A stretch of DNA of 64,000 bases from AWTP1-13 sp963770295 (GTDB taxonomy: Bacteria > Pseudomonadota > Alphaproteobacteria > Rhizobiales > Hyphomicrobiaceae), in the NCBI GenBank assembly GCA_963770295.1, contig CAVYPA010000010.1, positions 372,001-436,000 on the forward strand. Reading direction: 5' to 3'. Every line of letters starts with the position of its first letter. Position 1 is the stretch's first letter. Shown piece after piece: positions 1-9,299 of the stretch. The notes beneath the pieces are model-generated. The model saw only the letters and a list, made by a program, of their open reading frames with translations, ran no database searches and was not told the origin of the DNA. The position numbers and the translations under genes are program-made.

Positions 1-245
1 CCGCCAAAAAGGGCGCTTCCCTGCTCGATTACACTGCAGATTTCGCCCACGAACTCAGGCCCGGCCGTGCGCATCTTTTCAACGGCTCTGGCCTGCGCCT
101 CGAGCGAGGCCAAGTAATCCTTGCTGCATTGGCGCCGTACGCCGGATTCGGGCAACGGGGGCGTGCCAAACGGAAGCTGCGCGGTCGCGGGACCGGCCAG
201 AACGGCGGCCAGCGCGGCCGCGAATAGCAAGGCTGGTGACCGCAT
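1..245 (-). CDS. Secreted protein of unknown function (5' part, runs off the left edge)
   Basis: Read on the minus strand from an ATG at 245, this frame gives 81 residues and is still open at the window edge. Residues 1-22 form a clear Sec signal peptide: MRSP, then a hydrophobic Ala/Leu stretch, ending ATA before QLPFG. The mature part has two visible cysteines (in RQCSKDY and GEICSV) and a mostly helical, charged character. No family is recognised. The two longer open frames on the same strand here lack a signal peptide and have Arg/Pro-rich shadow composition, so this shorter frame is preferred. The protein should be exported to the periplasm; its function is unknown. Confidence 0.6.
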   Translation of the reverse strand, partial: MRSPALLFAAALAAVLAGPATAQLPFGTPPLPESGVRRQCSKDYLASLEAQARAVEKMRTAGPEFVGEICSVIEQGSALFG

Positions 246-293
246 TGCTCTGTCCCCATCCCGGCGAGGCCCAGAGCCGCCCCAGATGGGGGC

Positions 294-345
294 CGCCCAT
301 GACACCCGCCCATGACACCCGCCCATGACGCCCGCCCATGACACA
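294..345. repeat. Four tandem copies of a 13-bp unit
   Basis: The unit CGCCCATGACACC is repeated head to tail at 294-306, 307-319, 320-332 and 333-345. The third copy carries one substitution and the last differs at its final base. The array lies 50-100 bp upstream of the minus-strand start codon at 245, so it sits in that gene's promoter or leader region. The rest of 246-588 (343 bp) holds no gene I can support; only the divergent upstream regions of the two flanking genes are expected there. Confidence 0.85.
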
Positions 346-588
346 AGCACGCGGTACCCGCACAGGGCATCACCATGACGGTGGTTTGCCGCATTCGACC
401 AGACGACGCGGCCAGCGGAATGCAAGAGATCCGACATTCATGTCGGGATGTGGGCGGAAATCATGATGGGGCAGTAATGTCCGACGCCGCCGGGACCGGG
501 CGCGCTGCGGCTTGAACGGGTCGGCGCCGCGCACTAGCCTTTGGGCCTACGAGCGGCCCGCCGCCGTCAGGTCCTGGAGAAGCCCACC

Positions 589-2097
589 ATGCTAGATCGA
601 CCCAGCAAAGTCAGAGCTTATCAAACCTTTATCGATGGCAGTTGGTGCGATGCCGCCTCCGGCAAGTCGTTTGACACCTTTGATCCTTTTACGGGCGAGG
701 CCTGGGCCACAATTCCCGAATGCGACAAGGCCGATGTGGACCGCGCCTGCGAGGCGGCCGCGCGGGCCTTCGAGGAGGGTCCTTGGCCGGGGATGACCGC
801 GACCGCGCGCGGCAAAATTATGCGCCGCATCGCCGGGCTGATCGAGAAGCACGCCCAGTGTTTGGCCGAGATCGAGGTGCGTGACAATGGCAAGCTCATG
901 TCGGAGATGCACGCGCAGACCAAGTATCTGCCGGAGTGGTTCTACTACTACGGTGGGCTTGCCGATAAGATCCAAGGCGCCGTCGTGCCCGCCGACCGGC
1001 CGGATCATTTCAACTATATCCTGCGCGAACCCGTTGGCGTGTGCGCCTTCATCACGCCGTGGAATTCGCCGTTGATGCTGGTGGGCTGGAAGCTGGCGCC
1101 CGCCCTGGCGGCGGGCTGCACGGTTGTTCTGAAACCTTCGGAATTCACCTCCGCGTCGCTGCTTGAATTCATGAAACTGGTGATTGAACCGGCCGAGCTG
1201 CCGCCCGGCGTCATCAATGTTGTCACGGGCTACGGCGCCGTCGTCGGTGAACCGCTGGTGACGCATCCGCGGGTCGCCAAGGTCGCCTTCACCGGCGGCA
1301 CCGTGACGGGCGCGCGCGTCAACGAGCTCGCGGCCAAGTCCTTCAAGAAAGTCTCCTTGGAACTCGGCGGCAAGTCGCCCAACATCGTGTTCGACGACTG
1401 CAACCTCGACGATGCCGTGAGCGGCGCGGTGTCGGGTATCTTCGCGGCCACCGGGCAGACCTGCATCGCCGGCTCGCGCCTGCTGTTGCAGGATACAATT
1501 CACGACCACTTCGTGGAGAAACTGGTGGCGATGGCGCGGATGGCGAGGCTTGGCGATCCTGGCAAGCTCGACACCCAGGTCGGTCCAGTAACGACACCCG
1601 CGCAGTACCAAAAGATTTTGTCCTATATCGACATCGCCAAGGGCGAGGGTGCCACCTGCGTCCTTGGTGGTGGGCCGGCAGGTAAGGAGGACGGTGGCGG
1701 GAAATACTTCGTCAAACCCACTATTTTCACCGGCGTCAGCAATAGGATGCGTATCGCCCAGGAAGAGGTGTTTGGTCCGGTGCTTTCCATCATCAAATTC
1801 AAGGACGAGGATGAGGCGGTGAAGATCGCCAACGATATCGCCTACGGTTTGGGCGCCGGCGTGTGGACCCAATCCATCAAGCGCGCCACCACGATGGCAA
1901 AACGTATTCGTGCTGGCACGGTGTGGATCAACACTTACCGCGCGGTGAGCTTCACGATGCCCTTCGGCGGCTACAAGGCTTCGGGGCTCGGCCGCGAGAA
2001 CGGCATCGAGGCCATCGAGGGATACCTGCAGTCAAAGAGCGTGTGGATCAACAACGGCGCGGGCGGCGGCAACCCCTTCATCATGAAAACATCATAA
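589..2097 (+). CDS. NAD(P)-dependent aldehyde dehydrogenase
   Basis: Protein of 502 residues, the usual length for the ALDH superfamily. It oxidises an aldehyde to the carboxylate in the cytoplasm. The nucleotide-binding FTGG lies at residues 234-237, the general-base glutamate is E258 in LELGGKSPN, and the nucleophile is C292 in TGQTCIAG. The ending (MPFGGYKASGLGRENG) is typical of betaine/phenylacetaldehyde-like ALDHs. The ATG at 589 is preferred over an upstream TTG at 541 because it follows GGAGAAGCCCACC and begins the conserved part. The substrate cannot be told from sequence, and the neighbours (gpsA downstream, a secreted protein upstream) do not define one. Confidence 0.93.
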   Translation: MLDRPSKVRAYQTFIDGSWCDAASGKSFDTFDPFTGEAWATIPECDKADVDRACEAAARAFEEGPWPGMTATARGKIMRRIAGLIEKHAQCLAEIEVRDNGKLMSEMHAQTKYLPEWFYYYGGLADKIQGAVVPADRPDHFNYILREPVGVCAFITPWNSPLMLVGWKLAPALAAGCTVVLKPSEFTSASLLEFMKLVIEPAELPPGVINVVTGYGAVVGEPLVTHPRVAKVAFTGGTVTGARVNELAAKSFKKVSLELGGKSPNIVFDDCNLDDAVSGAVSGIFAATGQTCIAGSRLLLQDTIHDHFVEKLVAMARMARLGDPGKLDTQVGPVTTPAQYQKILSYIDIAKGEGATCVLGGGPAGKEDGGGKYFVKPTIFTGVSNRMRIAQEEVFGPVLSIIKFKDEDEAVKIANDIAYGLGAGVWTQSIKRATTMAKRIRAGTVWINTYRAVSFTMPFGGYKASGLGRENGIEAIEGYLQSKSVWINNGAGGGNPFIMKTS

Positions 2098-2368
2098 TGC
2101 GCCACGAAAAGCGCGTCGGCGGGGTGCGCGCGCAAGACCGTCGCGCCGGCGGGCGCCGTTGGCGGCGCGAAGACTAGCCGTCACACGCGCCTCGAGCGTG
2201 GGCGGGTGCCTCTTGCGGCCGTATCGGCGTGAGGCTTGGTGATGCTCTCGGGAGGCGACAGGCAGCCAAGCCCGGGCAAGCAATCGCTCAGGCTTAGCGC
2301 CGCGAAGGGGTGTAGGATCAGCGCCGCCTGCCGGCGAGGACAGGCGGGACAGACAGGGTGACAGGTCC

Positions 2369-3365
2369 GTGGGCTTCAATAGCTTCGGTATCGTCGGCGG
2401 AGGCGCTTGGGGAACCGCGCTTGGCCAGACGCTGCGGCAGGCCGGTCGCGACGTCGTGCTTTGGGCACGCGAGAGCGAAGTCGTCGAAGAAATCAACGCT
2501 GAGCACCGCAATACGCCGTTTCTGCCGGGCGTAAGCCTTGATCGGGAGTTGCGGGCAACTGGCAACCTTGCGGACGTCGCCGCGCAGGAGGTTGTGCTGA
2601 TGGTCGCCCCGGCCCAGCACGTGCGGGCTGTCGCCACGGAACTGGCGTGCGATCTGCCCGAGGGGAGGCCGGTCGTCATCTGCGCCAAGGGCCTGGAGCG
2701 AGCGACGTCCAAGTTGCTGGGTGAGGTGCTTGCCGAAACCTTGCCAGGGGCAACGCAAGCTGTGCTGTCGGGGCCGAGCTTTGCTGCGGACGTTGCGCGC
2801 GGCCTGCCCGCGGCCCTCAGTCTCGCAAGCTTGGATGAAGGTCTTGGCCGATCGCTTGCCGCTGCCATTGGCTATCGGCATTTGCGCATCTACTGGGCAA
2901 ACGATCCCGTCGGGGTGCAGCTTGGGGGAGCGGTCAAAAACGTGCTGGCAATCGCCGCAGGCATCGTTGAGGGCAAGGGGTTTGGTGCTAGCGCGCACGC
3001 CGCCCTGGTGACGCGCGGCTTTGCCGAGCTGCGTCGTTTCGGTGAAGCCCTGGGGGCAAGGCCCGAGACGCTCATGGGGCTGTCGGGGCTCGGTGATCTC
3101 TTGCTCACTTGCGGTAGCCCGCAATCGCGCAACATAGAGTCTCGGCCGCGCGCTGGGCCAGGGGCAGGCCCTGGACCAGGTCCTGGGAAACCGCCGTTCC
3201 GTGGCGGAGGGCGTCTATACGGCGGCGGCCATCGTTAAGCTAGCAACCGAAAGGGGTATCGATATGCCGATCGCGGGGGCCGTACAGGCCATCGTCGCCG
3301 GCACCAGCGGCGTCGAGGCCGCGATCGAGGCCTTGCTGTCGCGGCCGCAACGCGCCGAAACCTAG
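2369..3365 (+). CDS. gpsA: Glycerol-3-phosphate dehydrogenase [NAD(P)+], frameshifted
   Basis: GpsA reduces dihydroxyacetone phosphate to sn-glycerol 3-phosphate, the first step of phospholipid synthesis. The N-terminal Rossmann motif GGGAWGTAL is at residues 8-16. The catalytic region VQLGGAVKNVLAIAAG and the C-terminal LSGLGDLLLTC are present. The frame then breaks: after SPQSRN the reading runs into a Gly/Pro shadow ending at 3238. In the next frame the expected C terminus follows at once (SLGRALGQG, NRRSVAEGVYTA, MPIAGAVQAI) to the stop at 3365. Removing the A at 3136 restores the familiar SRNMSLG and gives 331 residues, the normal family length. GpsA is normally essential, so a sequencing error is more likely than a null allele. 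The start is GTG at 2369. Confidence 0.88.
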
Positions 3366-3535
3366 CTTAAGGGGCAAAGCAGCCCCGGGCTCGTGGGCAG
3401 CCGCGCGATCATTCGAGCTGATGACGCTGGCAACTTCGACGGCCGCCGGGGCGCCATCACCTCAAGAGAAGTCGCGCCGAGCAAGTTGCAAAGCATAGGT
3501 GCGGGCTAAGCCGGCTGAGACTTTGCGGACCCGAC

Positions 3536-5197
3536 CTAATTGGTCCCCTCCAGCAATCGGCGTGCGATCACCTGGGCCTGGATCTCGGCGGCACCCTCGA
3601 AGATGTTGAGGATGCGCGCATCGCACAACACGCGGCTCACCGGGAATTCCAACGCAAAGCCGTTGCCGCCGTGGATCTGCACGGCGTTGTCGGCATTCGC
3701 CCAGGCGATCCGCGCGGCGAGCAGTTTTGCCATTCCCGCTTGCAGGTCGCAGCGACGCCCGCCGTCCTTCTCGCGCGCGGCATAATAGGTGAGCTGGCGC
3801 GCAATCATGGTCTCGACGGCCATCATCACGACTTTATTGGCAACGCGCGGGAAGCCATAGATGGCCTTGCCGAACTGGTGGCGCCCCAGGGCATAGCCGA
3901 GAGCGAGATCCATAGCCGATTGTGCGACCCCGATTGCGCGCGCGGCCGTCTGGATCCGGGCGGCTTCGAAGGTGGTCATGAGCTGCTTGAAGCCTTGGCC
4001 CTCGACGCCGCCCAGCAGCTGCGTCGCTGGGACTTCGAAAGCATCGAAGGAGATGTCGAACTCCTTCATGCCGCGATAGCCAAGCACCTCGATTTCGCCG
4101 CCCGACATACCCTCGGCCGGGAAGGGATTGGTGTCATCGCCGCGCGGCTTTTCGGCGAGCAGCATAGAAAGGCCCTTGTAGCCGGGTGCGTCGGGATTGG
4201 TGCGCACCAGCAAGGTCATCATGTCGGCGCGGACGGGATGCGTGATCCAGGTCTTCTGGCCCGTCACCTTAAAGACGTCACCCTCGCGCACCGCGCGCGT
4301 TTTGAGCGCGGCGAGGTCGGAGCCTGTATTCGGTTCCGTGAACACCGCGGTTGGCAGCAATTCCCCGGTGGCGATCCTTGGCAGGTATTTGCGTCTTTGC
4401 TCGTCGGTCCCAGCGCCTAGGATCAGCTCTGCGGCAATCTCCGAGCGCGTTCCAAGCGAGCCGACCCCGATATAGCCGCGCGAGAGCTCCTCGGAAACGA
4501 CGCACATCGCCTCCTTGCCGAGGCCAAGCCCACCGAACTCCTCTGGCAACGTCAAGGCAAATACGCCGAGTTCGCCCAGTTTGTGTAGGACCTCGCTCGG
4601 AATATAGGTATTCTTCAGGTGCCACTCGTGCGCATAGGGCAACACTTCGGCTTCGGCGAAACGGCGCATCTGCGTGCGCATCTCGTTCAAGGTGTCGTCG
4701 AGACCGGTATCGCCGAAGGTGGTGACGTCGGGCTGCTCGGCGATGATCGAGGCCAAGCGCCCCCTTACGGCGCTGCTGGTGCCTTGATCGATCAGCCCCG
4801 CGACCTGTTGCTCGAAGCCGTGGACCTGCATCCGCGTCACACCAAGCTCGGCCAGCCGTACTGTTTCGTTCTGGCTCATCGGGATGCCGCCGGCGATCTG
4901 GGCAAGGTATTCGCCAAAGCCGGCGCTGAGCAGCAGACGCTCGGTTTCCCCAAACCGGTCTGAAGCCATCAGGCGCCGTCCCCAGCCCAGCATCTGGCGC
5001 AAGGCTTCGACGTAGGTGGCGAGCCAGGCAAGTCCATGCAGCGCGGTCTGTGCCGCCTCCAGCCCGCCGGGTCCGGTCGCGGCCCTTTTTACCCCGACCC
5101 TGGCCAGGTGAAACAGGCGTTCTGCCGCGTCAACGGCATCCCTTGAGGCCTCGAGCAGGCGAACGCCTTCATCCGACCCGGTCGGCACGGCTGTCAT
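3536..5197 (-). CDS. mcd: Acyl-CoA dehydrogenase, probable (2S)-methylsuccinyl-CoA dehydrogenase
   Basis: Protein of 553 residues: about 150 residues of N-terminal extension followed by a complete acyl-CoA dehydrogenase fold. Ordinary members have about 380-400 residues. The extension (AHGLAWLATYVEALRQM), GYIGVGSLGTRSEIAAE, VTGQKTWITHPVR and the ending RILNIFEGAAEIQAQVIARR match what I recall of Mcd from the ethylmalonyl-CoA pathway. That enzyme oxidises (2S)-methylsuccinyl-CoA to mesaconyl-CoA with FAD and passes electrons to ETF. The ETF-QO at 11.6 kb would complete the route to quinone. No other pathway-specific gene (ccr, ecm, mch) is in the window, so the substrate is an inference from family resemblance. 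ATG 5197 is chosen over the adjoining GTG. Confidence 0.85.
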   Translation of the reverse strand: MTAVPTGSDEGVRLLEASRDAVDAAERLFHLARVGVKRAATGPGGLEAAQTALHGLAWLATYVEALRQMLGWGRRLMASDRFGETERLLLSAGFGEYLAQIAGGIPMSQNETVRLAELGVTRMQVHGFEQQVAGLIDQGTSSAVRGRLASIIAEQPDVTTFGDTGLDDTLNEMRTQMRRFAEAEVLPYAHEWHLKNTYIPSEVLHKLGELGVFALTLPEEFGGLGLGKEAMCVVSEELSRGYIGVGSLGTRSEIAAELILGAGTDEQRRKYLPRIATGELLPTAVFTEPNTGSDLAALKTRAVREGDVFKVTGQKTWITHPVRADMMTLLVRTNPDAPGYKGLSMLLAEKPRGDDTNPFPAEGMSGGEIEVLGYRGMKEFDISFDAFEVPATQLLGGVEGQGFKQLMTTFEAARIQTAARAIGVAQSAMDLALGYALGRHQFGKAIYGFPRVANKVVMMAVETMIARQLTYYAAREKDGGRRCDLQAGMAKLLAARIAWANADNAVQIHGGNGFALEFPVSRVLCDARILNIFEGAAEIQAQVIARRLLEGTN

Positions 5198-5303
5198 CAC
5201 GGCTTGGTTCCTCGCGGCTTGGCTCCTCGCGGGCGCGCGCTGCGCCGCAACATAGCGGCGCCGACGCTGAGCGCAATAGAGCGGACGTCACCGCCAGGGC
5301 TGA

Positions 5304-5954
5304 CTAGCCAGCGTTGGTCTCGCCGCGCAGCGCCCGCAAGAGACGGTCGACCGCCCCAGCGTGTCGCCGGGCATCGACGCTGACGACCGATACTTCCGCT
5401 TCCTCGCTCCCCCAGCCTTCGAGCCCGGGCGTCACCCCGCGCTCGAGAGGGTCGAGGCCGTGCCGCACTGGCAAACCCGTGGGCGCAGGTGAGGCCGCCG
5501 AGCGCAATGGCTGGCGCCCATCCGATGCCGCGGGCAGCGGCCTAAGCGCCACGAACGACACGCTGGCCTCCGCCTCGCTCGGCGGCGATTGTGCGGCCAA
5601 TCCTTGCGGCCCTGTCCCGCGCACGGGGTCGTCGTTGCGCTGGCGGCGTACCAGGCCCGGATCGAGGTCGCTCGAAGATGTCGATGGGCGCGGCGCCGGC
5701 GGGCCGGGCGCATCGATCGGGTCGCTGCGCTGTCGGGCCTCGATCGCCGCGTTCACGTTGCTCCAGGCGCGGTAGAGGGGATTTGAGCGCAGCAGCCCCG
5801 CTTCGAGCCTGGCGGCCTCGCCGGCCACTGCGCCTGCTGCGGCGCTGGAACGCCGCAGCGCCTGCCAGCCCTCGTCCGTCGCCAACGCGGTCTCGAGACG
5901 TTCGCGCGCGTGCCGCAGCGCGTTGAGCTTGCTCATCTCATCGACGGATAGCAC
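5304..5954 (-). CDS. Hypothetical protein, Pro/Ser/Arg-rich
   Basis: A 216-residue frame beginning at a GTG preceded by AGGAGGGGTTCC, a strong ribosome binding site. Residues 1-70 (SKLNALRHARERLETALA and following) look like a charged amphipathic helix. Residues 70-160 are low-complexity Pro/Ser/Arg and probably disordered. The end (VDRLLRALRGETNAG) is helical again. No signal peptide, membrane segment or known motif is seen. It starts about 240 bp from the divergent membrane-protein gene at 6197. I do not recognise it. The good Shine-Dalgarno sequence and the helical N terminus favour a real gene; the composition of the middle part leaves some doubt. Confidence 0.5.
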   Translation of the reverse strand: MLSVDEMSKLNALRHARERLETALATDEGWQALRRSSAAAGAVAGEAARLEAGLLRSNPLYRAWSNVNAAIEARQRSDPIDAPGPPAPRPSTSSSDLDPGLVRRQRNDDPVRGTGPQGLAAQSPPSEAEASVSFVALRPLPAASDGRQPLRSAASPAPTGLPVRHGLDPLERGVTPGLEGWGSEEAEVSVVSVDARRHAGAVDRLLRALRGETNAG

Positions 5955-6196
5955 GGAACCCCTCCTGCCGCTCCTCACCCTCCCGGCGCTTGGCCCTGCT
6001 AGCGCATCTGCAGGTCACCGTCCGGACACGACACGACACTAGGGCTATTTTGCGCGCCGCACTATCTTTGTGCACCCGGCTCGGATCACGGCGGCCTGTC
6101 GGCTCGACGCCGGCCCCTTCAGCGCTTAGGTTCGGCGCCCGCGGCGTCGCGCTCAGTCAAGGACCGCTTCACAGCTTGGAGACCTCAGGAGCAGGC

Positions 6197-7033
6197 ATGT
6201 TCTCTCGCCACCTGAAACCCGTTGCCATCGCCTTCCACGAAACCTTTGCCGACAGCGGCTTTTCCATGGCCGGAGCCGTCGCCTACTCGTTCGTGCTGTC
6301 GCTGTTTCCCTTTTGCATTTTTTTGGGCGCGCTGGCGGGGTATTTTGGCGGCGAAGCCTTGGCGCGAGCCGCAGTCCAACAGCTTCTCCAGCTGGCGCCC
6401 GCGCCCGTGGTCGAAGCCATCGCCCCGGAAGTAATGCGCGTCATGGGCCAAAGCCGGTTCGGTCTGCTGACGATCGGCGCCCTGATTGCCCTTTTCTTTG
6501 CCACCAGTGCGGTCGAAAGCCTGCGCGCGGCGCTCAACATCGCCTACCGTGTGAAGGAAAAGCGCTCGTATCTGTGGTGCTTGGCGCAAAGCGCAGTTTT
6601 TGTCAGCCTGAGTGCCGTCGGCATGCTTGCCCTGACCTGGGGCGTGGTCGTTGGCCCGCAGATGGCCGCTGGTCTAAAGCCGAGCTGGCTTCTGTGGCTT
6701 ACCGATCAAGGCTGGACGGCGCTGCTTGGCCGTTATGGGATCGTCGTCATCGCCATCGGCGGGCAATTGCTCGCCTATCATCTGTGGCTTGCCGCCGGGT
6801 CGCGCGGTCTGGGCGACGTCTTACCAGGCGTCTTGCTGAGCTTACTGTTGTGGATTGCCGCGGCGCACTTGTTCGGGTCGTGGCTCAGCATCAGCGACTA
6901 TTCCCGGTTTTATGCCGGCCTCACGCAGATCATGAGCGCGCTCGTGTTTTTTCAGGTTTCGGCGGTTGTGGTCATCCTCGGTGCCGAGCTCAACCGAGGC
7001 ATTTTGGAGATGCGACGGAGGCTCGCCGAATAG
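6197..7033 (+). CDS. YihY/BrkB family inner-membrane protein
   Basis: Protein of 278 residues starting at ATG 6197 after CAGGAGCAGGC. It carries the family hallmarks: an N-terminal segment with GAVAYSFVLSLFPF, then about six hydrophobic helices, ATSAVESLRAALNIAYRVKE in the cytoplasmic loop, and YSRFYAGLTQIMSALVFFQ near the end. YihY/BrkB proteins were once called ribonuclease BN, but they are integral membrane proteins of uncertain function, and no nuclease motif is present. An in-frame start further upstream adds a segment of poor composition and is not supported. The gene converges with the methyltransferase gene that ends at 7042. Confidence 0.9.
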   Translation: MFSRHLKPVAIAFHETFADSGFSMAGAVAYSFVLSLFPFCIFLGALAGYFGGEALARAAVQQLLQLAPAPVVEAIAPEVMRVMGQSRFGLLTIGALIALFFATSAVESLRAALNIAYRVKEKRSYLWCLAQSAVFVSLSAVGMLALTWGVVVGPQMAAGLKPSWLLWLTDQGWTALLGRYGIVVIAIGGQLLAYHLWLAAGSRGLGDVLPGVLLSLLLWIAAAHLFGSWLSISDYSRFYAGLTQIMSALVFFQVSAVVVILGAELNRGILEMRRRLAE

Positions 7034-7041
7034 GCCCGCCC

Positions 7042-7846
7042 TCACGAGGTCGGCTTGCGGGAAATGATGATGGCCTCGTCCAGCGTGAAAAACACCGCGT
7101 CGCCCTCGCTGCGCGGTTTGAGAAATGCTTTGAGCGCCGGCGAGGCCTCCTGCAGAATGGAACGCAGACGCTCGAGCGTCGGGCCGCTACAGCCCATCCG
7201 CGTTGCCCAGGGCTCGAACTCCATTTCTTTGGGCGTGCGCTCCTTATGCACGATCCGCAAGCCCGCATCCTCGATCAATTCGCTCCATTCGGTGATGCCG
7301 AGACAGCGGCTGTGGCTCGGATCGCGCATGCGCTCGAAGGTATTGTAGATGAGTGCGGCATCCCGTAGCTCGATGGGCACGAAGCCCGGGGTCGAATTCG
7401 GCATCCGGTTCGATGTTGTCGGCAAGCGCAAAGGTGCCGCCCGGCTTGAGGACGCGCTCGACCTCCGACACGAACGTCGGAATGTCGGGAAAGTGATGCG
7501 GGGCGATGCGGCAGGTCACCAGGTCAAAGCGGGCGTCCTCAAACGGCAGCGCCTCGGCGTCTGCAAGGGCCGTCTCCAGGTTGGCAATGCCCTTCGCCGC
7601 CGCCAGCTTTGCCGCCTCCTTGAGCATCGGTTGCGTCAGATCGCTCGCGATCACGCTCGCCACGTGCGGGGCAAATGCCAGGGCGGTGTGGCCAGCGCCG
7701 GTGGCGATGTCGAGGGCGTGCCAATACTTCTCAGGCTGCACGAGTTCGACGAGGCGCCCAAGGCTTGCGCCTTTGGCGTGCACCGTCGAGGTGACGTAGG
7801 CGGCCGCGTGGGCGCCAAATTGGTCCTGAACCAAGGACTTGTTCAT
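7042..7846 (-). CDS. Class I SAM-dependent methyltransferase (UbiE-like), frameshifted
   Basis: The first part runs from ATG 7846 (after GGAGATAGCACC) and holds the SAM-binding motif I DIATGAGHTALAF, the acidic residue of motif II (VIASDLTQPML) and motif IV/post I (FDLVTCRIAPHHF), then LKPGGTFALADN. Near 7388 the frame breaks; the remainder (NTFERMRDPSHSRCLG, EWSELIEDAGL, FTLDEAIIISRK) continues one frame over to the stop at 7042. Deleting one base from the CCC/GGGG run at 7385-7391 joins the halves into 267 residues. The fold is that of small-molecule methyltransferases acting on lipids, quinones or polyketides; the acceptor cannot be predicted. It may be a pseudogene or a sequence error. 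Confidence 0.8.
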
Positions 7847-7859
7847 GGTGCTATCTCCG

Positions 7860-7899
7860 CCGGCGCCCCAAACTATCATCCGGCGCCCCAAACTATCAT
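7860..7899. repeat. Perfect 20-bp tandem duplication upstream of the methyltransferase gene
   Basis: CCGGCGCCCCAAACTATCAT occurs twice head to tail at 7860-7879 and 7880-7899. On the minus strand each copy reads ATGATAGTTTGGGGCGCCGG, and the pair lies 14-53 bp before the start codon at 7846. The outer copy overlaps TTATGATAGT, which resembles a -10 element. The remaining gene-free DNA to 8147 shows no supported feature. Confidence 0.85.
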
Positions 7900-8147
7900 A
7901 ATGCAAAGCGTGCCGCCCACCCTACGGAACGGGGCGCCTCGCCTCTGGCCAGCCTCAGCCAAAGCTTGAGCGAGACCTTGGCTCCCGAGCCGTGGCGACA
8001 AAGTTTCAGCCGCGCGTCCCGGACCGGGAGCAGCGCCCACCGCGGGCTGGGCAAAGGGCGTTTTCTCCTCTCGCCTCGGCCGTGCTCTGCCCCACTTTCC
8101 CCTTGCGTTTCCCGCCTCCTCTCCCGTGCCTCAGCGCGCACCCGGGC

Positions 8148-8561
8148 TCAGCCCAAGAGCGCATAGGTGCCCGTCGAGAAGGCGGCGGGTTTGCCGCCAG
8201 CTTCGCCCATCTCGCAGACGCAGAATGCGAGCGACTTGCCGAGCCGCATCAGCTTAGCCTCCAACAGCGCGTCCGCTGTGCTGATGGGGCGCATGTAGCT
8301 GATGGTAAGGTCCACGGTCGTGCAGGGCCTAAAGTCGCCGTTCGCAGCAGCAAGCGCGATCACCATGGCGGTGTCGGCGCCGGTGATGAGCGCCTGTCCA
8401 CACAGCATGCCGCCCGTACGACAGAGCGCCGCCGAAAATGGCAAGCGGAGCCTGGCGAACTCAGGACCCGTGGCTTCAACCTTGATGCCGCTCGCCAGCA
8501 CCCACGGCGCGAAGTTTTGCGCCAGAATAGCGTTAGCTGCTTCGGCCGTGAGCTTGGGCAT
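8148..8561 (-). CDS. PaaI-type hotdog-fold acyl-CoA thioesterase
   Basis: Protein of 137 residues, normal for the PaaI/YbgC hotdog group, which hydrolyses acyl- or aryl-CoA thioesters in the cytoplasm. GGMLCGQALITGADTAM, around residues 50-66, corresponds to the helix carrying the catalytic residues (GGxxxxLxDxA pattern). It is followed by TTVDLTISYMRPIS, the conserved beta strand of the fold. The substrate is unknown. The gene is followed closely by nothing on its own strand, so it looks monocistronic. The upstream stretch to 8785 (about 220 bp) shows nothing further. Confidence 0.85.
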   Translation of the reverse strand: MPKLTAEAANAILAQNFAPWVLASGIKVEATGPEFARLRLPFSAALCRTGGMLCGQALITGADTAMVIALAAANGDFRPCTTVDLTISYMRPISTADALLEAKLMRLGKSLAFCVCEMGEAGGKPAAFSTGTYALLG

Positions 8562-8785
8562 GGAAAAGGATCCGCAATTTCCTCGACGGGCAAGGCGGTA
8601 TCGGGGCGTAACGCACGGCCCCTGTCCCAGGTCTTATACGGCGAGGCGGGCAAACGGCAACAGCGCGGCCGGAGCCGCGGCGAGCCCGTCGCGAAACCTC
8701 CTCAGTCGGCCCCGTGACCTCGTCGCGCCCAAACGCCCTGGCCTTGCGCCCCTGCCGCTGTGTCCGCCCTAGGCGCACCGCAAGG

Positions 8786-9293
8786 CTATTTGCTGCGCGC
8801 TCGCGCTCCGGCCGCGGGCCCATCGGCTCCCATCGGCACCACCACGTATTCGATCTCGACGCTTCCCCCTTTCTCGAACACCAGCGTCCCCTTGATCTTT
8901 TGGCCCGCCTTCAAGGGCTGCTTCAGGTCCATCATCATCAAATGATGGGAGAACGGCTTGAGGACAATGCTGGCCCCCGGCTTGAGGGCGATGCCGGGAT
9001 TGACCTGGCGCATCATGGCAACGCCATTGACGATGTGCATCTCGTGAATTTCCAGGCCCCCCGAGACCTCCGTGGAGCCGCCAACCAAACGATCGGGCTC
9101 GCTGCCGGTGTTGATCAGCGTCATGAAGCCGCCACCAACCTTGGAGCTTTCGGGGGTGGCGCGGGTCCAGGGCGCGACAATTTTGATCTTTCCGGTGCCA
9201 AATTCTGCAACTTGCGCGTGACCGTCCGGCGCCAGCGCCAGTCGCCGCCAACGCCAGCGTTGCACCCCATAACAAAGCTCGCAGGCCGCTCAT
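8786..9293 (-). CDS. PCu(A)C-type periplasmic copper chaperone, frameshifted in the signal peptide
   Basis: The mature domain has the PCu(A)C signature: a copper-binding His/Met set in EIHEMHI and MMRQV and later FSHHLMMMDL, with LINTGSEPDRLVGG preceding it. Such proteins deliver Cu(I) to the CuA/CuB sites of cytochrome oxidase in the periplasm. The mature frame has no good start. In the adjacent frame an ATG at 9293 encodes a proper signal peptide (MSGLRALLWGATLALAATG). Removing one base between about 9225 and 9240 joins them into 168 residues, normal for the family. No other oxidase-assembly gene is nearby. Confidence 0.8.
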
Positions 9294-9299
9294 CGCCGC

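Noticed and set aside
592..1872. Long antisense frame of 426 residues over the aldehyde dehydrogenase
   Set aside because: Exactly antisense to a strongly supported enzyme, with His/Arg/Gly shadow composition and no motif.
3371..3386. GGGGC/GCCCC hairpin after gpsA
   Set aside because: Only a 5-bp stem and no T-run, too weak to call a terminator.
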